Notes: a model not told the origin generated them from the sequence alone. A stretch of 22,162 bases of DNA from CAMFTQ01 sp051881615 (GCA_051881615.1 JBJEQF010000003.1:1-22162); one strand, 5' to 3'; numbered from the stretch's first letter, positions 1-6,336 are shown. Numbers and translations are program-made.

Positions 1-37
1 TTATCTGAGCAAAAATTTTTTCAATCAGCTTTTCCAT
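1..37 (-). CDS. 5' end of an unidentified gene, cut by the window edge
   Basis: Only the first twelve codons are visible (MEKLIEKIFAQI). The ATG at 37 is preceded by a consensus GGAGG about 6 bases upstream, which supports a real start. It follows the membrane/coiled-coil gene on the same strand after about 90 bases that hold two small hairpins. Nothing can be said about function; it shows only that the minus-strand gene series continues to the left. Confidence 0.5.
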   Translation of the reverse strand, partial: MEKLIEKIFAQI

Positions 38-91
38 AATTCCTCCAAAAAGAAAAGGACTACTCAAAAGAACAGCCCCTGTTAGCTTTAA

Positions 92-111
92 CCCTCACCC
101 TGTTGTGAGGG
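92..111 (-). terminator. Small hairpin, possible weak terminator
   Basis: A 7-bp perfect inverted repeat (CCCTCAC, 6-base loop, GTGAGGG) lies just after the stop codon of the 126-605 gene. No clear T-run follows on the minus strand (TTAAAGC). A second small hairpin, AACAG-GGG-CTGTT followed by CTTTT on the minus strand, lies at about 70-84. Together they may attenuate rather than fully end transcription. Confidence 0.3.
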
Positions 112-125
112 AAATGTTTTATTTA

Positions 126-605
126 TCAGTTTGACGCTGAATAATGATAATATTCATCATCAGTATCTACAACGTTCCAACCAAATTTATTTTTGCCTTC
201 TTCATCAATAACGGTAATAAGGCAATTTTTATATTTATCTTTTATATCGTCTTTGATAACCGGCAAAACCACTTCAATTCTTTCTTTAATGCCGTCAGCG
301 TAATGCATTATTATATTCAAGGTTTTATCAGGAGTTGCATAAATGCTTGCATAGTAGTCTATTGAACGTGTCATTATTTCAAGCATCGGGTCAACGTTTT
401 CTTCATTTTCGTCAAGAAAAGCATTATAATTTTTCCGCATTTCTTCATAATCTTCTGAAAGCTCTTCGTTTTTACTGCTTAATTCTTTATTCTGACTATC
501 CATTTTATTAAGGCTTGTTAATGCTACAATATTAAAAATAACAGACAACGCAAGAAATATTCCCAAGCAAATAGTCAAAGACGGTTTAAATTTTGGCATT
601 TCCAT
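126..605 (-). CDS. Membrane-anchored coiled-coil protein, function unknown
   Basis: This 159-residue protein has one hydrophobic segment near the N terminus (about residues 10-31), then a charged Glu/Lys/Asn-rich stretch (about 33-65) that looks like a coiled coil. A soluble C-terminal part of about 90 residues follows and ends with several Tyr residues. The layout suggests a protein anchored in the membrane by its N terminus. The gene starts 8 bases after the stop of the serine recombinase, with a GAGGAG upstream, so the two are probably co-transcribed. I do not recognise a family. Whether it helps the recombinase or is separate cargo cannot be told from sequence. Confidence 0.75.
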   Translation of the reverse strand: MEMPKFKPSLTICLGIFLALSVIFNIVALTSLNKMDSQNKELSSKNEELSEDYEEMRKNYNAFLDENEENVDPMLEIMTRSIDYYASIYATPDKTLNIIMHYADGIKERIEVVLPVIKDDIKDKYKNCLITVIDEEGKNKFGWNVVDTDDEYYHYSASN

Positions 606-612
606 ACTTTAA

Positions 613-1392
613 TCACTCCTCATTTTCTATCGGTGTTAAGATAGGTTCGTGAACACCTTTTACCCAGTTCATTTCTTTGCCGTATTTATACATACCCTCG
701 TAAAGAGGTTTGTTGCTTAAAATGCTGCTGATACTGCTTGCGTGAAAATTTGAACCTTTACGTGTCCTTAACCCTCTATTATTCAAATTATCAGCAATAG
801 TCAGCATTGGTGTACCTTTTTTATGTTCCGAAAAAACGTATTCAACAATCGGACGTTCATCATCATTGATGATAAGTCTACCGCCGACAACTTTATACCC
901 ATAAGGACATCTGCCACCGCTATAGCCGCCACACTGTGCTTTAATACTCCGACCTTTGCTTGTACGGAGTGCAATATTTTTGCGTTCCTGTTCAGCAACG
1001 AATTGTAACAGAGCGTGGTATATATTTGCCATATCGCTGCCTTCCGGGAACTCCTCTTTAGTGCTAAGCAGCTTTATGTTTTTCTTTTCAAGAGTGTAAA
1101 GATAGTAAAAATAAAGTTTCGTTTCACGAGCAATACGGTCATTTTTGAATACAATAACTGCTTCAAAAGGAGGATTAGTTACATTATCTCCGTAGAGTAT
1201 CTCATTAAAAGCAGGACGTTCATCAGACACACCACTTGCTTCGTCAATCTTCCAATCAACTATATTATATCCGTTTTTATTGGCATAGAGCAAAATAGCT
1301 TGTTTTTGAATGTCTATGCCAAACCTATCATCATTTGCCTGTTGCTCTGTAGATACACGAATATATCCGATAGCATTTTTAAATATTTGCAT
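613..1392 (-). CDS. Short serine recombinase (resolvase plus recombinase domain)
   Basis: The N-terminal resolvase/invertase catalytic domain shows the motif YIRVSTEQQ, in which Ser14 is the expected nucleophile, followed by an NDRIARE helix with conserved Arg residues. The second part (about 150-250) matches the DNA-binding 'recombinase' domain of large serine recombinases (RCPYGYKV, and the TIADNLNNRGLRTRKG helix-turn region). At about 259 residues it lacks the C-terminal zinc ribbon and coiled coil of the usual 450-550 residue integrases, so it may act as an invertase or resolvase or be a reduced form. I prefer the ATG at 1392, six bases after AGAGGTG, over the GTG at 1401 that lies inside that ribosome binding site. 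A perfect promoter lies upstream at 1417-1445. Confidence 0.88.
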   Translation of the reverse strand: MQIFKNAIGYIRVSTEQQANDDRFGIDIQKQAILLYANKNGYNIVDWKIDEASGVSDERPAFNEILYGDNVTNPPFEAVIVFKNDRIARETKLYFYYLYTLEKKNIKLLSTKEEFPEGSDMANIYHALLQFVAEQERKNIALRTSKGRSIKAQCGGYSGGRCPYGYKVVGGRLIINDDERPIVEYVFSEHKKGTPMLTIADNLNNRGLRTRKGSNFHASSISSILSNKPLYEGMYKYGKEMNWVKGVHEPILTPIENEE

Positions 1393-1416
1393 TATAAACA
1401 CCTCTCATTTACATTT

Positions 1417-1445
1417 ATTATAATATAGGTTAATTTAAATGTCAA
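1417..1445 (-). promoter_or_regulatory. Consensus promoter of the serine recombinase, flanked by inverted repeats
   Basis: On the minus strand TTGACA (1440-1445) and TATAAT (1417-1422) are separated by exactly 17 bases, a perfect vegetative promoter. The -35 box lies between two ATTTAAAT arms (one at about 1433-1440, one at about 1452-1459), which could be an operator. The sequence ACTATTGACA around the -35 box recurs in the divergent promoter at 1634. Confidence 0.8.
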
Positions 1446-1479
1446 TAGTTTATTTAAATTTTTCTTTTTTATTTTTGAG

Positions 1480-1570
1480 CGTGGTCGGAGCGCTAACCCG
1501 GGCGAGAGATGCGCCTATATATCCCCCCGGGGTGTGGTATCCGCTTCAATGCGTGAAGCTGTGTTATTGA
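1480..1570. other. GC-rich structured island between divergent promoters
   Basis: Within an AT-rich spacer this block contains CCCGGG near 1498, a stretch with TGCGCCTATA, then CCCCCCGGGG near 1523-1532, and a hairpin GCTTCA-atgcg-TGAAGC at 1543-1559. No open reading frame explains it. A mobilisation origin or a protein-binding locus are possibilities, and no relaxase gene is present in the window. The function is unknown. Confidence 0.4.
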
Positions 1571-1620
1571 GGTATTTATAATGTAGGTCGAGAATAATTT
1601 ACATAAAATCTTGAAAAAAT

Positions 1621-1662
1621 GTTACATTAACTATTGACAGGTAAATGTAACTGTGATATAAT
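1621..1662 (+). promoter_or_regulatory. Perfect promoter with overlapping inverted repeat
   Basis: TTGACA (1634-1639) and TATAAT (1657-1662) with a 17-base spacer drive the cassette that begins at 1803. An inverted repeat, GTTACATT (1621-1628) and AATGTAAC (1644-1651), brackets the -35 box and reaches into the spacer, the position expected for a repressor operator. Confidence 0.85.
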
Positions 1663-1680
1663 AGCCTTGCAAAAACAAAA

Positions 1681-1765
1681 GGCGATCCGCTCACACCCAC
1701 CACAAGCCGAACGGATCGCCTCTGACGCAACTACAATACAAGTGTATCGGCTGCCCTTGTATTGT
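1681..1765 (+). promoter_or_regulatory. Structured 5' leader with two perfect hairpins
   Basis: The leader between the promoter and the first gene is about 130 bases long. Hairpin 1 pairs GGCGATCCG (1681-1689) with CGGATCGCC (1712-1720). Hairpin 2 pairs ACAATACAAG (1733-1742) with CTTGTATTGT (1756-1765). Neither is followed by a T-run, so they are not plain terminators. They could stabilise the mRNA or mediate regulation. I do not recognise a known riboswitch. Confidence 0.55.
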
Positions 1766-1802
1766 ACCACGAAAGCCGGAACAATTCAAGGAGGACATTA
1801 CA

Positions 1803-2264
1803 ATGACAAGACAAGAACAGACCAACAAAGAAAACAGAGAGCATTGCAAGAACATAGCGGACAATCTCGAAATGTACGCAAACGGAAACGCTTATAAATG
1901 CCCTCACTGCGGCGAGGTTCACGAGATGACCGCATACGAGGAAACCGAACACGAGAACGAGAACGGCGAAACCTGCTACACTTGCCCGAACTGCGGCGGC
2001 ACTATTGAAGAATCAGAACTTGAAGCCGTATCGATCTATGATTATTTTGACGGCGATATATATGACATTGAATATAGAATCGGCAGCGACCGCCAATATA
2101 AAAGCGTTTCTTTAATGGTTGCTTGTGGCGGTCCTAACATCTACATCGACACCAAAAGAAAAGCCGTTTTACTTTATTGGTGGACTGATTACGCCGAATA
2201 TCCGTTGACCTCTTCCGCTTGCGAAGCAATAGACAGTTATTTTGAAGAGCTTTTCAACTGCTGA
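1803..2264 (+). CDS. Zinc-ribbon protein of mobile elements, function unknown
   Basis: This 153-residue protein has two Cys pairs, CPHC at about 33-36 and CPNC at about 61-64, which look like one zinc ribbon. An acidic Tyr/Asp-rich middle and a C-terminal part with CGGPNIYID and WWTDYAEYPL follow. My impression is that this C-terminal pattern recurs in small uncharacterised proteins of Firmicute plasmids and integrative elements; no function is known to me. The start has a strong AAGGAGG. It is the first gene of a three-gene plus-strand cassette with its own promoter and terminator, opposite in direction to the phage-like operon. Confidence 0.85.
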   Translation: MTRQEQTNKENREHCKNIADNLEMYANGNAYKCPHCGEVHEMTAYEETEHENENGETCYTCPNCGGTIEESELEAVSIYDYFDGDIYDIEYRIGSDRQYKSVSLMVACGGPNIYIDTKRKAVLLYWWTDYAEYPLTSSACEAIDSYFEELFNC

Positions 2265-2320
2265 GCGGTTCAACTATGAAGCAATTAGTAACAGAATTAC
2301 AGGCTAAGGAGGACATCACA

Positions 2321-2506
2321 ATGACAACCGCAGAAGTAAGAGCTAACTACAAATACCACCACACCGCAAGCCGCAGAGGCTACGAGAGCCGCAAAAGCGA
2401 CGGACACGTTGAGGAGTACAACGGCAGATTTGGCAAGGGTTACATCATCGTAACTCCTCGATGGGATACAACGAGCTATGTTAATATTGAGTATTACATA
2501 GCGTAA
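2321..2506 (+). CDS. Conserved small protein of unknown function (61 aa)
   Basis: The product begins MTTAEVRANY and contains RRGYESRK and GRFGKGYI, with aromatic residues near the C terminus. It is basic and has no membrane segment. I chose the ATG at 2321, which has AAGGAGG nine bases upstream, over an upstream ATG at 2276 that lacks a ribosome binding site. Its leader, AGGAGGACATcACAATGACAA, is almost identical to that of the preceding gene, which suggests a duplicated translation start. It lies 56 bases after the zinc-ribbon gene and is probably co-transcribed with it. Confidence 0.75.
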   Translation: MTTAEVRANYKYHHTASRRGYESRKSDGHVEEYNGRFGKGYIIVTPRWDTTSYVNIEYYIA

Positions 2507-2521
2507 GGAGATGATATAAAC

Positions 2522-2584
2522 GTGATATGGCTTTTGATACCGTTTGCTCTGATAGCCTGCGCCGCAGGGCTTAAACTAAAATAA
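2522..2584 (+). CDS. Candidate 20-residue membrane peptide
   Basis: A GTG-started frame encodes MIWLLIPFALIACAAGLKLK, a single hydrophobic helix with a basic tail. AAGGAG overlaps the previous stop codon and sits 11 bases upstream. It ends seven bases before the terminator stem, so it fits as the last gene of the cassette. Such peptides occur as holin-like, toxin-like or regulatory membrane peptides; the size alone cannot decide, and it may be untranslated. Confidence 0.45.
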   Translation: MIWLLIPFALIACAAGLKLK

Positions 2585-2590
2585 ACAGAC

Positions 2591-2622
2591 AGCACCGCCA
2601 GATGTTTGGCGGTGCTTTTTTT
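2591..2622 (+). terminator. Strong intrinsic terminator of the plus-strand cassette
   Basis: A perfect 10-bp stem, AGCACCGCCA (2591-2600) with TGGCGGTGCT (2607-2616), and a 6-base loop are followed directly by a run of T. It closes the 1803-2584 cassette. Confidence 0.93.
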
Positions 2623-2624
2623 GC

Positions 2625-3030
2625 CCTCTGATGGCTTCTGCGCTCTGATATAGGGTGTTTATTTTTTGCAGTCAGCTGCACAGCTTGGCAGCGTGTAGTG
2701 ATGATATTTAGCTTGTGTTGCGTAAACCCTTTTAAAATCGCTTGTATTGCATTTTTAGCTTTAGATATATAATTACATTACTAACAGCAAAAACACGCTA
2801 CACAAGGCAACAGAGGGCAAAACAAGAGCATATACGCAAGCAACCTACAAATGCACGTAAAAAAGCACTATACATTGTAGTTGTATAGTTCTTTATATTT
2901 TGTCTTGTATAGTACTTGAATTTTAATATATAATTAATATAATGTATTTTTATTTTTATATACTATACGCTGTCGGTCAATTTTTTCATTTTTGCATATA
3001 CGGGCGCGGTCAAATTTTTGGAATTTCAGA
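2625..3030. repeat. AT-rich non-coding gap with GTATAGT repeats
   Basis: No gene is visible in these roughly 400 bases between the convergent cassette and the small terminase gene. Four copies of GTATAGT or its complement occur at 2867-2874 (reverse), 2881-2889, 2905-2913 and 2962-2968 (reverse); the first two form an inverted repeat. Two related stretches, GGTCAATTTTTTC near 2975 and GGTCAAATTTTTG near 3008, lie next to the terminase stop. It could hold a packaging site, an origin or an operator; none is proven. Confidence 0.5.
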
Positions 3031-3032
3031 TT

Positions 3033-3587
3033 TCATTCACCGTTTTGCTCATTATATTCCTCTTCGACCACACTGTCAAGGTACCTTTGCTTGATTTCCT
3101 CTGTGTCCTGCTCCTGTCCGAACGGACTGTTCGGAGTAACCACAAGCTCCTGCTTGTCAGTATAGCCAAAATTATTCTTCATCAGAAAAATTCCCGATAC
3201 AGGATTTATCTTGCCGTTCTGCATATAATCTTCCATCATCAAGTTCAAAATTTGATATGCTTTTTTTATGGAGTTACTCCTGTCAGAATTTTCAGCCTGC
3301 GCCCATTGCCATATTGTTTTCCTATTAACACCAACAGCAAGAGCCAATCCTGCAACGGAAGGCTTCATATCGTCCTCAGCGCAGAACTGAAAATATTGCA
3401 TAATTCTTTCTTCAAGCAGAGGAATATTTTTCGTGTCAAATTTCGGAAGATTAGCCAGCTTCAAAGCGTGGGTCAAATACTTTGTGTTATCTCCCGGTTT
3501 GGTATGTACCTGCAACTGCTCCGAACGTTTCGGACGTTTGTGCTTGACTATTTGCTCACCAAGCTCTGTCAAATTTTTTTCGTCCAT
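3033..3587 (-). CDS. Probable phage terminase small subunit
   Basis: This 184-residue protein has a basic N terminus, a central helix-turn-helix (about 90-112, PSVAGLALAVGVNRKTIWQW), a helical segment, and the stretch PVSGIFLMKNNFGYTDKQE, which is typical of small terminase / DNA-packaging proteins of Firmicute phages. The tail is acidic. These proteins bind the packaging start site and bring it to the large terminase. A GGAGT ribosome binding site precedes the ATG. It is the last gene of the long minus-strand operon. Oddly, no large terminase follows: a non-coding gap and a convergent cassette come instead. The family call rests on motif recognition. Confidence 0.68.
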   Translation of the reverse strand: MDEKNLTELGEQIVKHKRPKRSEQLQVHTKPGDNTKYLTHALKLANLPKFDTKNIPLLEERIMQYFQFCAEDDMKPSVAGLALAVGVNRKTIWQWAQAENSDRSNSIKKAYQILNLMMEDYMQNGKINPVSGIFLMKNNFGYTDKQELVVTPNSPFGQEQDTEEIKQRYLDSVVEEEYNEQNGE

Positions 3588-3592
3588 TTCAA

Positions 3593-3922
3593 TTACTCCT
3601 TTCTTTGTGCGGTTGCTTTTCCGCAGTCTGTATAATCACGTTCAAATGGTAGATGTAGAATATCAATACAAATCCTGTCCTTATGCTCCCAGAAAACCTC
3701 GTCCTCCGATACGCTCACAATATCCTTGCATACGGCATTAAGCAGCTTGTTTGCACGAGCTTCACCGAAGCCGAATTCATTATGCAAAGCACAGCACATC
3801 AGCTTAAATATTCTTCTTGTAAAATCCACCTGTTGCCGTTCCATTTCTTTTTGAATTGCAACCTTTGTTTCTTGTTCAATGCTCTTTCTCATTTGTTTGG
3901 AGATAGGTATTCTTGCTTTCAA
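3593..3922 (-). CDS. Small phage protein of unknown function
   Basis: A hydrophilic protein of about 109 residues with a basic helical N terminus (ISKQMRKSIEQETKVAIQKEMERQQ) and a mostly helical remainder. I prefer the TTG at 3922, which has GGAGG eight bases upstream and overlaps the stop codon of the gene before it; a GTG at 3937 in the same frame is the alternative. It lies directly upstream of the small terminase gene, where phages often carry a late regulator, but I see no clear DNA-binding motif. Confidence 0.65.
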   Translation of the reverse strand: MKARIPISKQMRKSIEQETKVAIQKEMERQQVDFTRRIFKLMCCALHNEFGFGEARANKLLNAVCKDIVSVSEDEVFWEHKDRICIDILHLPFERDYTDCGKATAQRKE

Positions 3923-4089
3923 TGCTTTTTCCTCCACACTTTCAACCGTTCACACCACGTCTTTTTATAGTGCGGACAAAAGAATTTGCACCGCATTTTC
4001 GCAATATTTCTGATACTGCCGTCACGCTTGCACTTTATATGTTTTTCGTCATAAGATTTAGCGTGTTTGCAATCAATCTTTATTCTCAT
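3919..4089 (-). CDS. Small basic Cys/His-rich protein (56 aa)
   Basis: The product starts MRIKIDCKHAKSYDEKHIKC and contains Cys at 7, 20, 34, 38 and 46, and His at 9, 17, 40 and 56, a spacing that could bind zinc. It is very basic. AGGAGG lies six bases before the ATG, and the gene overlaps its neighbours at both ends, as is usual in this operon. Small Cys-rich proteins of this sort are common in phage early regions, with no known role. Confidence 0.65.
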   Translation of the reverse strand: MRIKIDCKHAKSYDEKHIKCKRDGSIRNIAKMRCKFFCPHYKKTWCERLKVWRKKH

Positions 4090-4417
4090 TGCTATCCTCC
4101 TTGTTCATAATTTCACAACGCAAGTCATAAACAAATTGACAAAGCCTATCGCATATATCTTCCGCTTGCTCTATATCCTTAATATCTCTTATGTATTTTT
4201 CGCCCATAATTAAAGTTGATAACTGTCTTATAAGCTCCCACGTTTTCCACGCTGTAGGATTTTCACCACCAAAGGCTTTTAGTAATGCACCGCAGTTATT
4301 TCCGTCTTTGCCTTTGTACCACTTTTTATAAGGCTTTGATAACCTTTGCGTCGGTTTAGGCTCTGAATATAATTTATGCTCTTTTAGGTATTTTTCAATT
4401 TCTTCTTGTACGGTCAT
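4073..4417 (-). CDS. Hypothetical phage protein (114 aa)
   Basis: A hydrophilic protein with a Lys/Pro/Tyr-rich N-terminal half (RLSKPYKKWYKGKDG) and a helical acidic C-terminal half containing Cys105-region pairs of Cys and Glu. No family is recognised. Its start overlaps the stop of the preceding gene by four bases, which implies translational coupling. Confidence 0.7.
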   Translation of the reverse strand: MTVQEEIEKYLKEHKLYSEPKPTQRLSKPYKKWYKGKDGNNCGALLKAFGGENPTAWKTWELIRQLSTLIMGEKYIRDIKDIEQAEDICDRLCQFVYDLRCEIMNKEDSNENKD

Positions 4418-4695
4418 TCTTCATCACTCCAATCTAAAGCCTGTCCGCAGTCTTGACAAAATGATTGCTGAATAAATACTCTGTTTGGTGTTCTGCCAAG
4501 TTTATTGAGTTCTCCCTTACAGGTTGGACACAACCCCCAAGTCACAACAGGAGTACAGATGTCAAGTGGTTTTTTAGGTATCTGCTTTTCAAGTGCCGAG
4601 ATTACAATATACATTTCCTGAGTAGTACACATATTTAAGTATGCATTTTCTGCTAAGCTTTGAACAAAATTATCTCTTACTTCCTGTGGTGTCAT
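4414..4695 (-). CDS. Small zinc-ribbon phage protein (93 aa)
   Basis: The N-terminal half is helical (VRDNFVQSLAEN, EMYIVISALEKQIPKKP) and the C-terminal half holds CPTC and CQDC pairs about 22 residues apart, a zinc ribbon. The pattern 'ALEKQIPKKP...CPxC' resembles uncharacterised zinc-ribbon proteins common in Firmicute prophages. Start and stop both overlap neighbours by four bases. The role is unknown. Confidence 0.75.
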   Translation of the reverse strand: MTPQEVRDNFVQSLAENAYLNMCTTQEMYIVISALEKQIPKKPLDICTPVVTWGLCPTCKGELNKLGRTPNRVFIQQSFCQDCGQALDWSDEE

Positions 4696-4979
4696 TCCTG
4701 CCCAAACTCCTTATCCATTTTTGCGCCATAACTGCAAAAGTCATTCAAGTTATTATAAACTAACTCGCCCCCACTTAAATTGTAAATTCGTTTACATAAT
4801 ATCATTTTTAATTCATTATCATACTCACCAAATTCACAATCCTTACACCTGATAACCTCCTGCACGTCGGCGGTGGGTGCAGTTGTAATAAAATAATTAA
4901 CATCAGCGTTATAAGTAACATTATTTTGATTTAGTGTCGCTAATAATGCTCCACGCTCTATGTATTCTTTTTCAGCCAT
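4692..4979 (-). CDS. Small phage protein with RCKDC motif (95 aa)
   Basis: The N terminus MAEKEYIERGALLATL, the central TAPTADVQEVIRCKDCEFGE and the late FCSYGAK form a pattern seen often in small proteins of Firmicute prophages. The Cys residues (RCKDC, LCKR, FCSYG) probably bind one metal ion. It sits among similar Cys-containing micro-genes. The family is recognised only as recurrent and its function is unknown. Confidence 0.78.
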   Translation of the reverse strand: MAEKEYIERGALLATLNQNNVTYNADVNYFITTAPTADVQEVIRCKDCEFGEYDNELKMILCKRIYNLSGGELVYNNLNDFCSYGAKMDKEFGQE

Positions 4980-4981
4980 TA

Positions 4982-5326
4982 TTACACCTCAATATACTCA
5001 TAATTGTTTGTAATATGTTTTGGATATTTTTCAAACTCATTATTTCGAGCAATGTGCATAGCCCAAACAGGACAATTCCGACCATAATCGGCATACTCAA
5101 GCCACCAACAAACGCACTTTTCGTTGTCCTCATTTCGCCCTGCTCTATGTCTAACCCAAGCATTTCCTGTTATTGCAATAGTAACAGTTTTATTTTGCAA
5201 GCCGTTTTCATACATAAATAATTCTATTGCTTGTTCTTTTTTATACCTCTCTTTCGATACAGCAAAAGTATCAAAACCACCCCTAAAAATATCAAAATCA
5301 AACTTGCTCATTTTTGTTTTTGACAT
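4982..5326 (-). CDS. Hypothetical phage protein (114 aa)
   Basis: The protein is rich in aromatic residues, with CVCWWLEYADYG and CPVWAMHIARNNEFEKYP in its C-terminal half. It may be a small compact domain; no family is recognised. The ATG at 5326 has AAGGAG ten bases upstream. A GTG three codons earlier lies against that ribosome binding site and is less likely. Confidence 0.65.
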   Translation of the reverse strand: MSKTKMSKFDFDIFRGGFDTFAVSKERYKKEQAIELFMYENGLQNKTVTIAITGNAWVRHRAGRNEDNEKCVCWWLEYADYGRNCPVWAMHIARNNEFEKYPKHITNNYEYIEV

Positions 5327-5342
5327 TGTTTTCACGCTCCTT

Positions 5343-5513
5343 TCAACTATCCGATTTTGCAGGATAGTTCAACTGTTCGGATTTCAAATTGTTCAATGCT
5401 TTAATAAATGCTTTCATATAATTTCTTCTCTTTTCTTTATCATTTTTAGCCTGTTTTGCTATTTTCTCACAAGCAGACAAATTGCTCATTGCATTACACA
5501 TTGTCAGTAGCAT
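5343..5513 (-). CDS. Small helical protein (56 aa)
   Basis: This short frame encodes MLLTMCNAMSNLSACEKIAK followed by a Lys/Arg/Asn-rich helical part that ends SDS. It fills the gap between two well-supported genes and keeps the packed arrangement of the operon. AAAGGA lies about 12 bases upstream of the ATG, a weak spacing, and internal ATGs at codons 5 and 9 are possible starts. Function unknown. Confidence 0.5.
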   Translation of the reverse strand: MLLTMCNAMSNLSACEKIAKQAKNDKEKRRNYMKAFIKALNNLKSEQLNYPAKSDS

Positions 5514-5519
5514 TACAAC

Positions 5520-5846
5520 TCACATTCCTTTCAATGCTTTTTCGGCTTCTTCTCTTGTTAAAAATACGGTTTTACCAAAGCAACCAAAGGTAAATGAACG
5601 GTCTATATATGCATATTTATTCTTATTATTTTTAGCTCTGACTTTCCATTCTTCGTCTATATATTTTATTATTCCGTAAACAAACCACTTTTTAATAGTG
5701 TTGTCAGCTTGTATTTCATAAACCGTATCACCAACCTTACACGGCAACTCAACAAAGCGGTTGCTGTCTTTGAAATGATTACAAATAATATTATCGTAAC
5801 GGCACTCGCAAACCTTGTAACTTAAACAATCCTTACAACTTGACAT
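5520..5846 (-). CDS. Phage protein with Cys-rich N terminus and 'KVGDTVY' domain (108 aa)
   Basis: The N-terminal 25 residues hold five Cys (SSCKDCLSYKVCECRYDNIICNHF), probably a zinc site. The rest shows FVELPCKVGDTVYEI and ends FGKTVFLTREEAEKALKG, a pattern I recognise from many small Firmicute prophage proteins. It may be a small beta-barrel fold with a metal-binding leader. Its function is unknown. Confidence 0.78.
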   Translation of the reverse strand: MSSCKDCLSYKVCECRYDNIICNHFKDSNRFVELPCKVGDTVYEIQADNTIKKWFVYGIIKYIDEEWKVRAKNNKNKYAYIDRSFTFGCFGKTVFLTREEAEKALKGM

Positions 5847-5848
5847 TA

Positions 5849-6031
5849 TTAGTCACCAACTTTCACAAATAGTCTTGTTGGAGCGTGAAATAACCGTCCT
5901 CCATAGCACCTAATCATTGTTTGTTCCTCTGAAGCAGTTGGATAATACTGTTTTACAACAACACCGTAAACACCGAAATATTCTCTATCTATACAACAAA
6001 CTTTATCGCCAATTTTGATGTTACTTGCCAT
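5849..6031 (-). CDS. Small phage protein, likely beta-barrel (60 aa)
   Basis: The product starts MASNIKIGDKVCCIDREYFG and is mostly beta-strand in character, ending RLFVKVGD. I chose the ATG at 6031 because AGGAGG lies eight bases upstream; longer readings of this frame run through the Lar-like gene and are not credible. It overlaps the Lar-like gene by 11 bases. Function unknown. Confidence 0.7.
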   Translation of the reverse strand: MASNIKIGDKVCCIDREYFGVYGVVVKQYYPTASEEQTMIRCYGGRLFHAPTRLFVKVGD

Positions 6032-6233
6032 TTTCAAACCTCCTGTTCCAAGCGGCGATTGCGCTTTCCATATAGTCAAAGTTGTTTTTATCATCTTTGT
6101 AGTAACTTGTTGCAGATAAACATTTTGTGCATCTAACAAAACACGTTACTTTTCCTGTTGAATAGTCAACACCATTAAACATTTCAGCTTTTCCGCCACA
6201 AAACGGACAGGGTTTTAATTTTTCGTCTACCAC
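6021..6233 (-). CDS. Lar-like restriction alleviation zinc-ribbon protein
   Basis: This 70-residue protein has LKPCPFCGGKAEMF, a second pair CTKC, and the C-terminal AIAAWNRR signature, which together define the Lar-like family. Lar of the Rac prophage alleviates type I restriction; most phage homologues are untested. It starts at a GTG with AAGGAGG upstream, directly after the DUF3789-like gene. A second paralogue lies at 13056-13298 next to the cytosine methyltransferase. Confidence 0.85.
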   Translation of the reverse strand: MVDEKLKPCPFCGGKAEMFNGVDYSTGKVTCFVRCTKCLSATSYYKDDKNNFDYMESAIAAWNRRFENGK

Positions 6234-6234
6234 C

Positions 6235-6336
6235 TTATTTATCCTCCTTACTTGTAGAAAGCAGTGCCATTGATAATAGACCTATTACGCCGCCGAAGAT
6301 TGCTCCTGCGGCAAATCCAATCCAGAACATAATCAT
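6235..6336 (-). CDS. DUF3789-like single-helix membrane protein (33 aa)
   Basis: The peptide MIMFWIGFAAGAIFGGVIGL then LSMALL forms one glycine-rich membrane helix followed by a short charged tail (STSKEDK). This matches the small DUF3789 proteins common in Firmicute phages. A strong GGAGTG lies five bases before the ATG, and its stop codon is next to the start of the Lar-like gene. Function unknown. Confidence 0.75.
   Translation of the reverse strand: MIMFWIGFAAGAIFGGVIGLLSMALLSTSKEDK

Noticed and set aside
1634..1897. Plus-strand frame starting at the leader
   Set aside because: It starts inside the -35 box, runs through the hairpins and overlaps the supported gene at 1803 in another frame.
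1..3000. Left attachment site in the window
   Set aside because: No stretch matching the tRNA-Pro 3' end was found at the left; the other junction must lie outside.
3018..3635. 205-residue plus-strand frame opposite the terminase gene
   Set aside because: No ribosome binding site; it is antisense to a well-supported gene that fits the operon.
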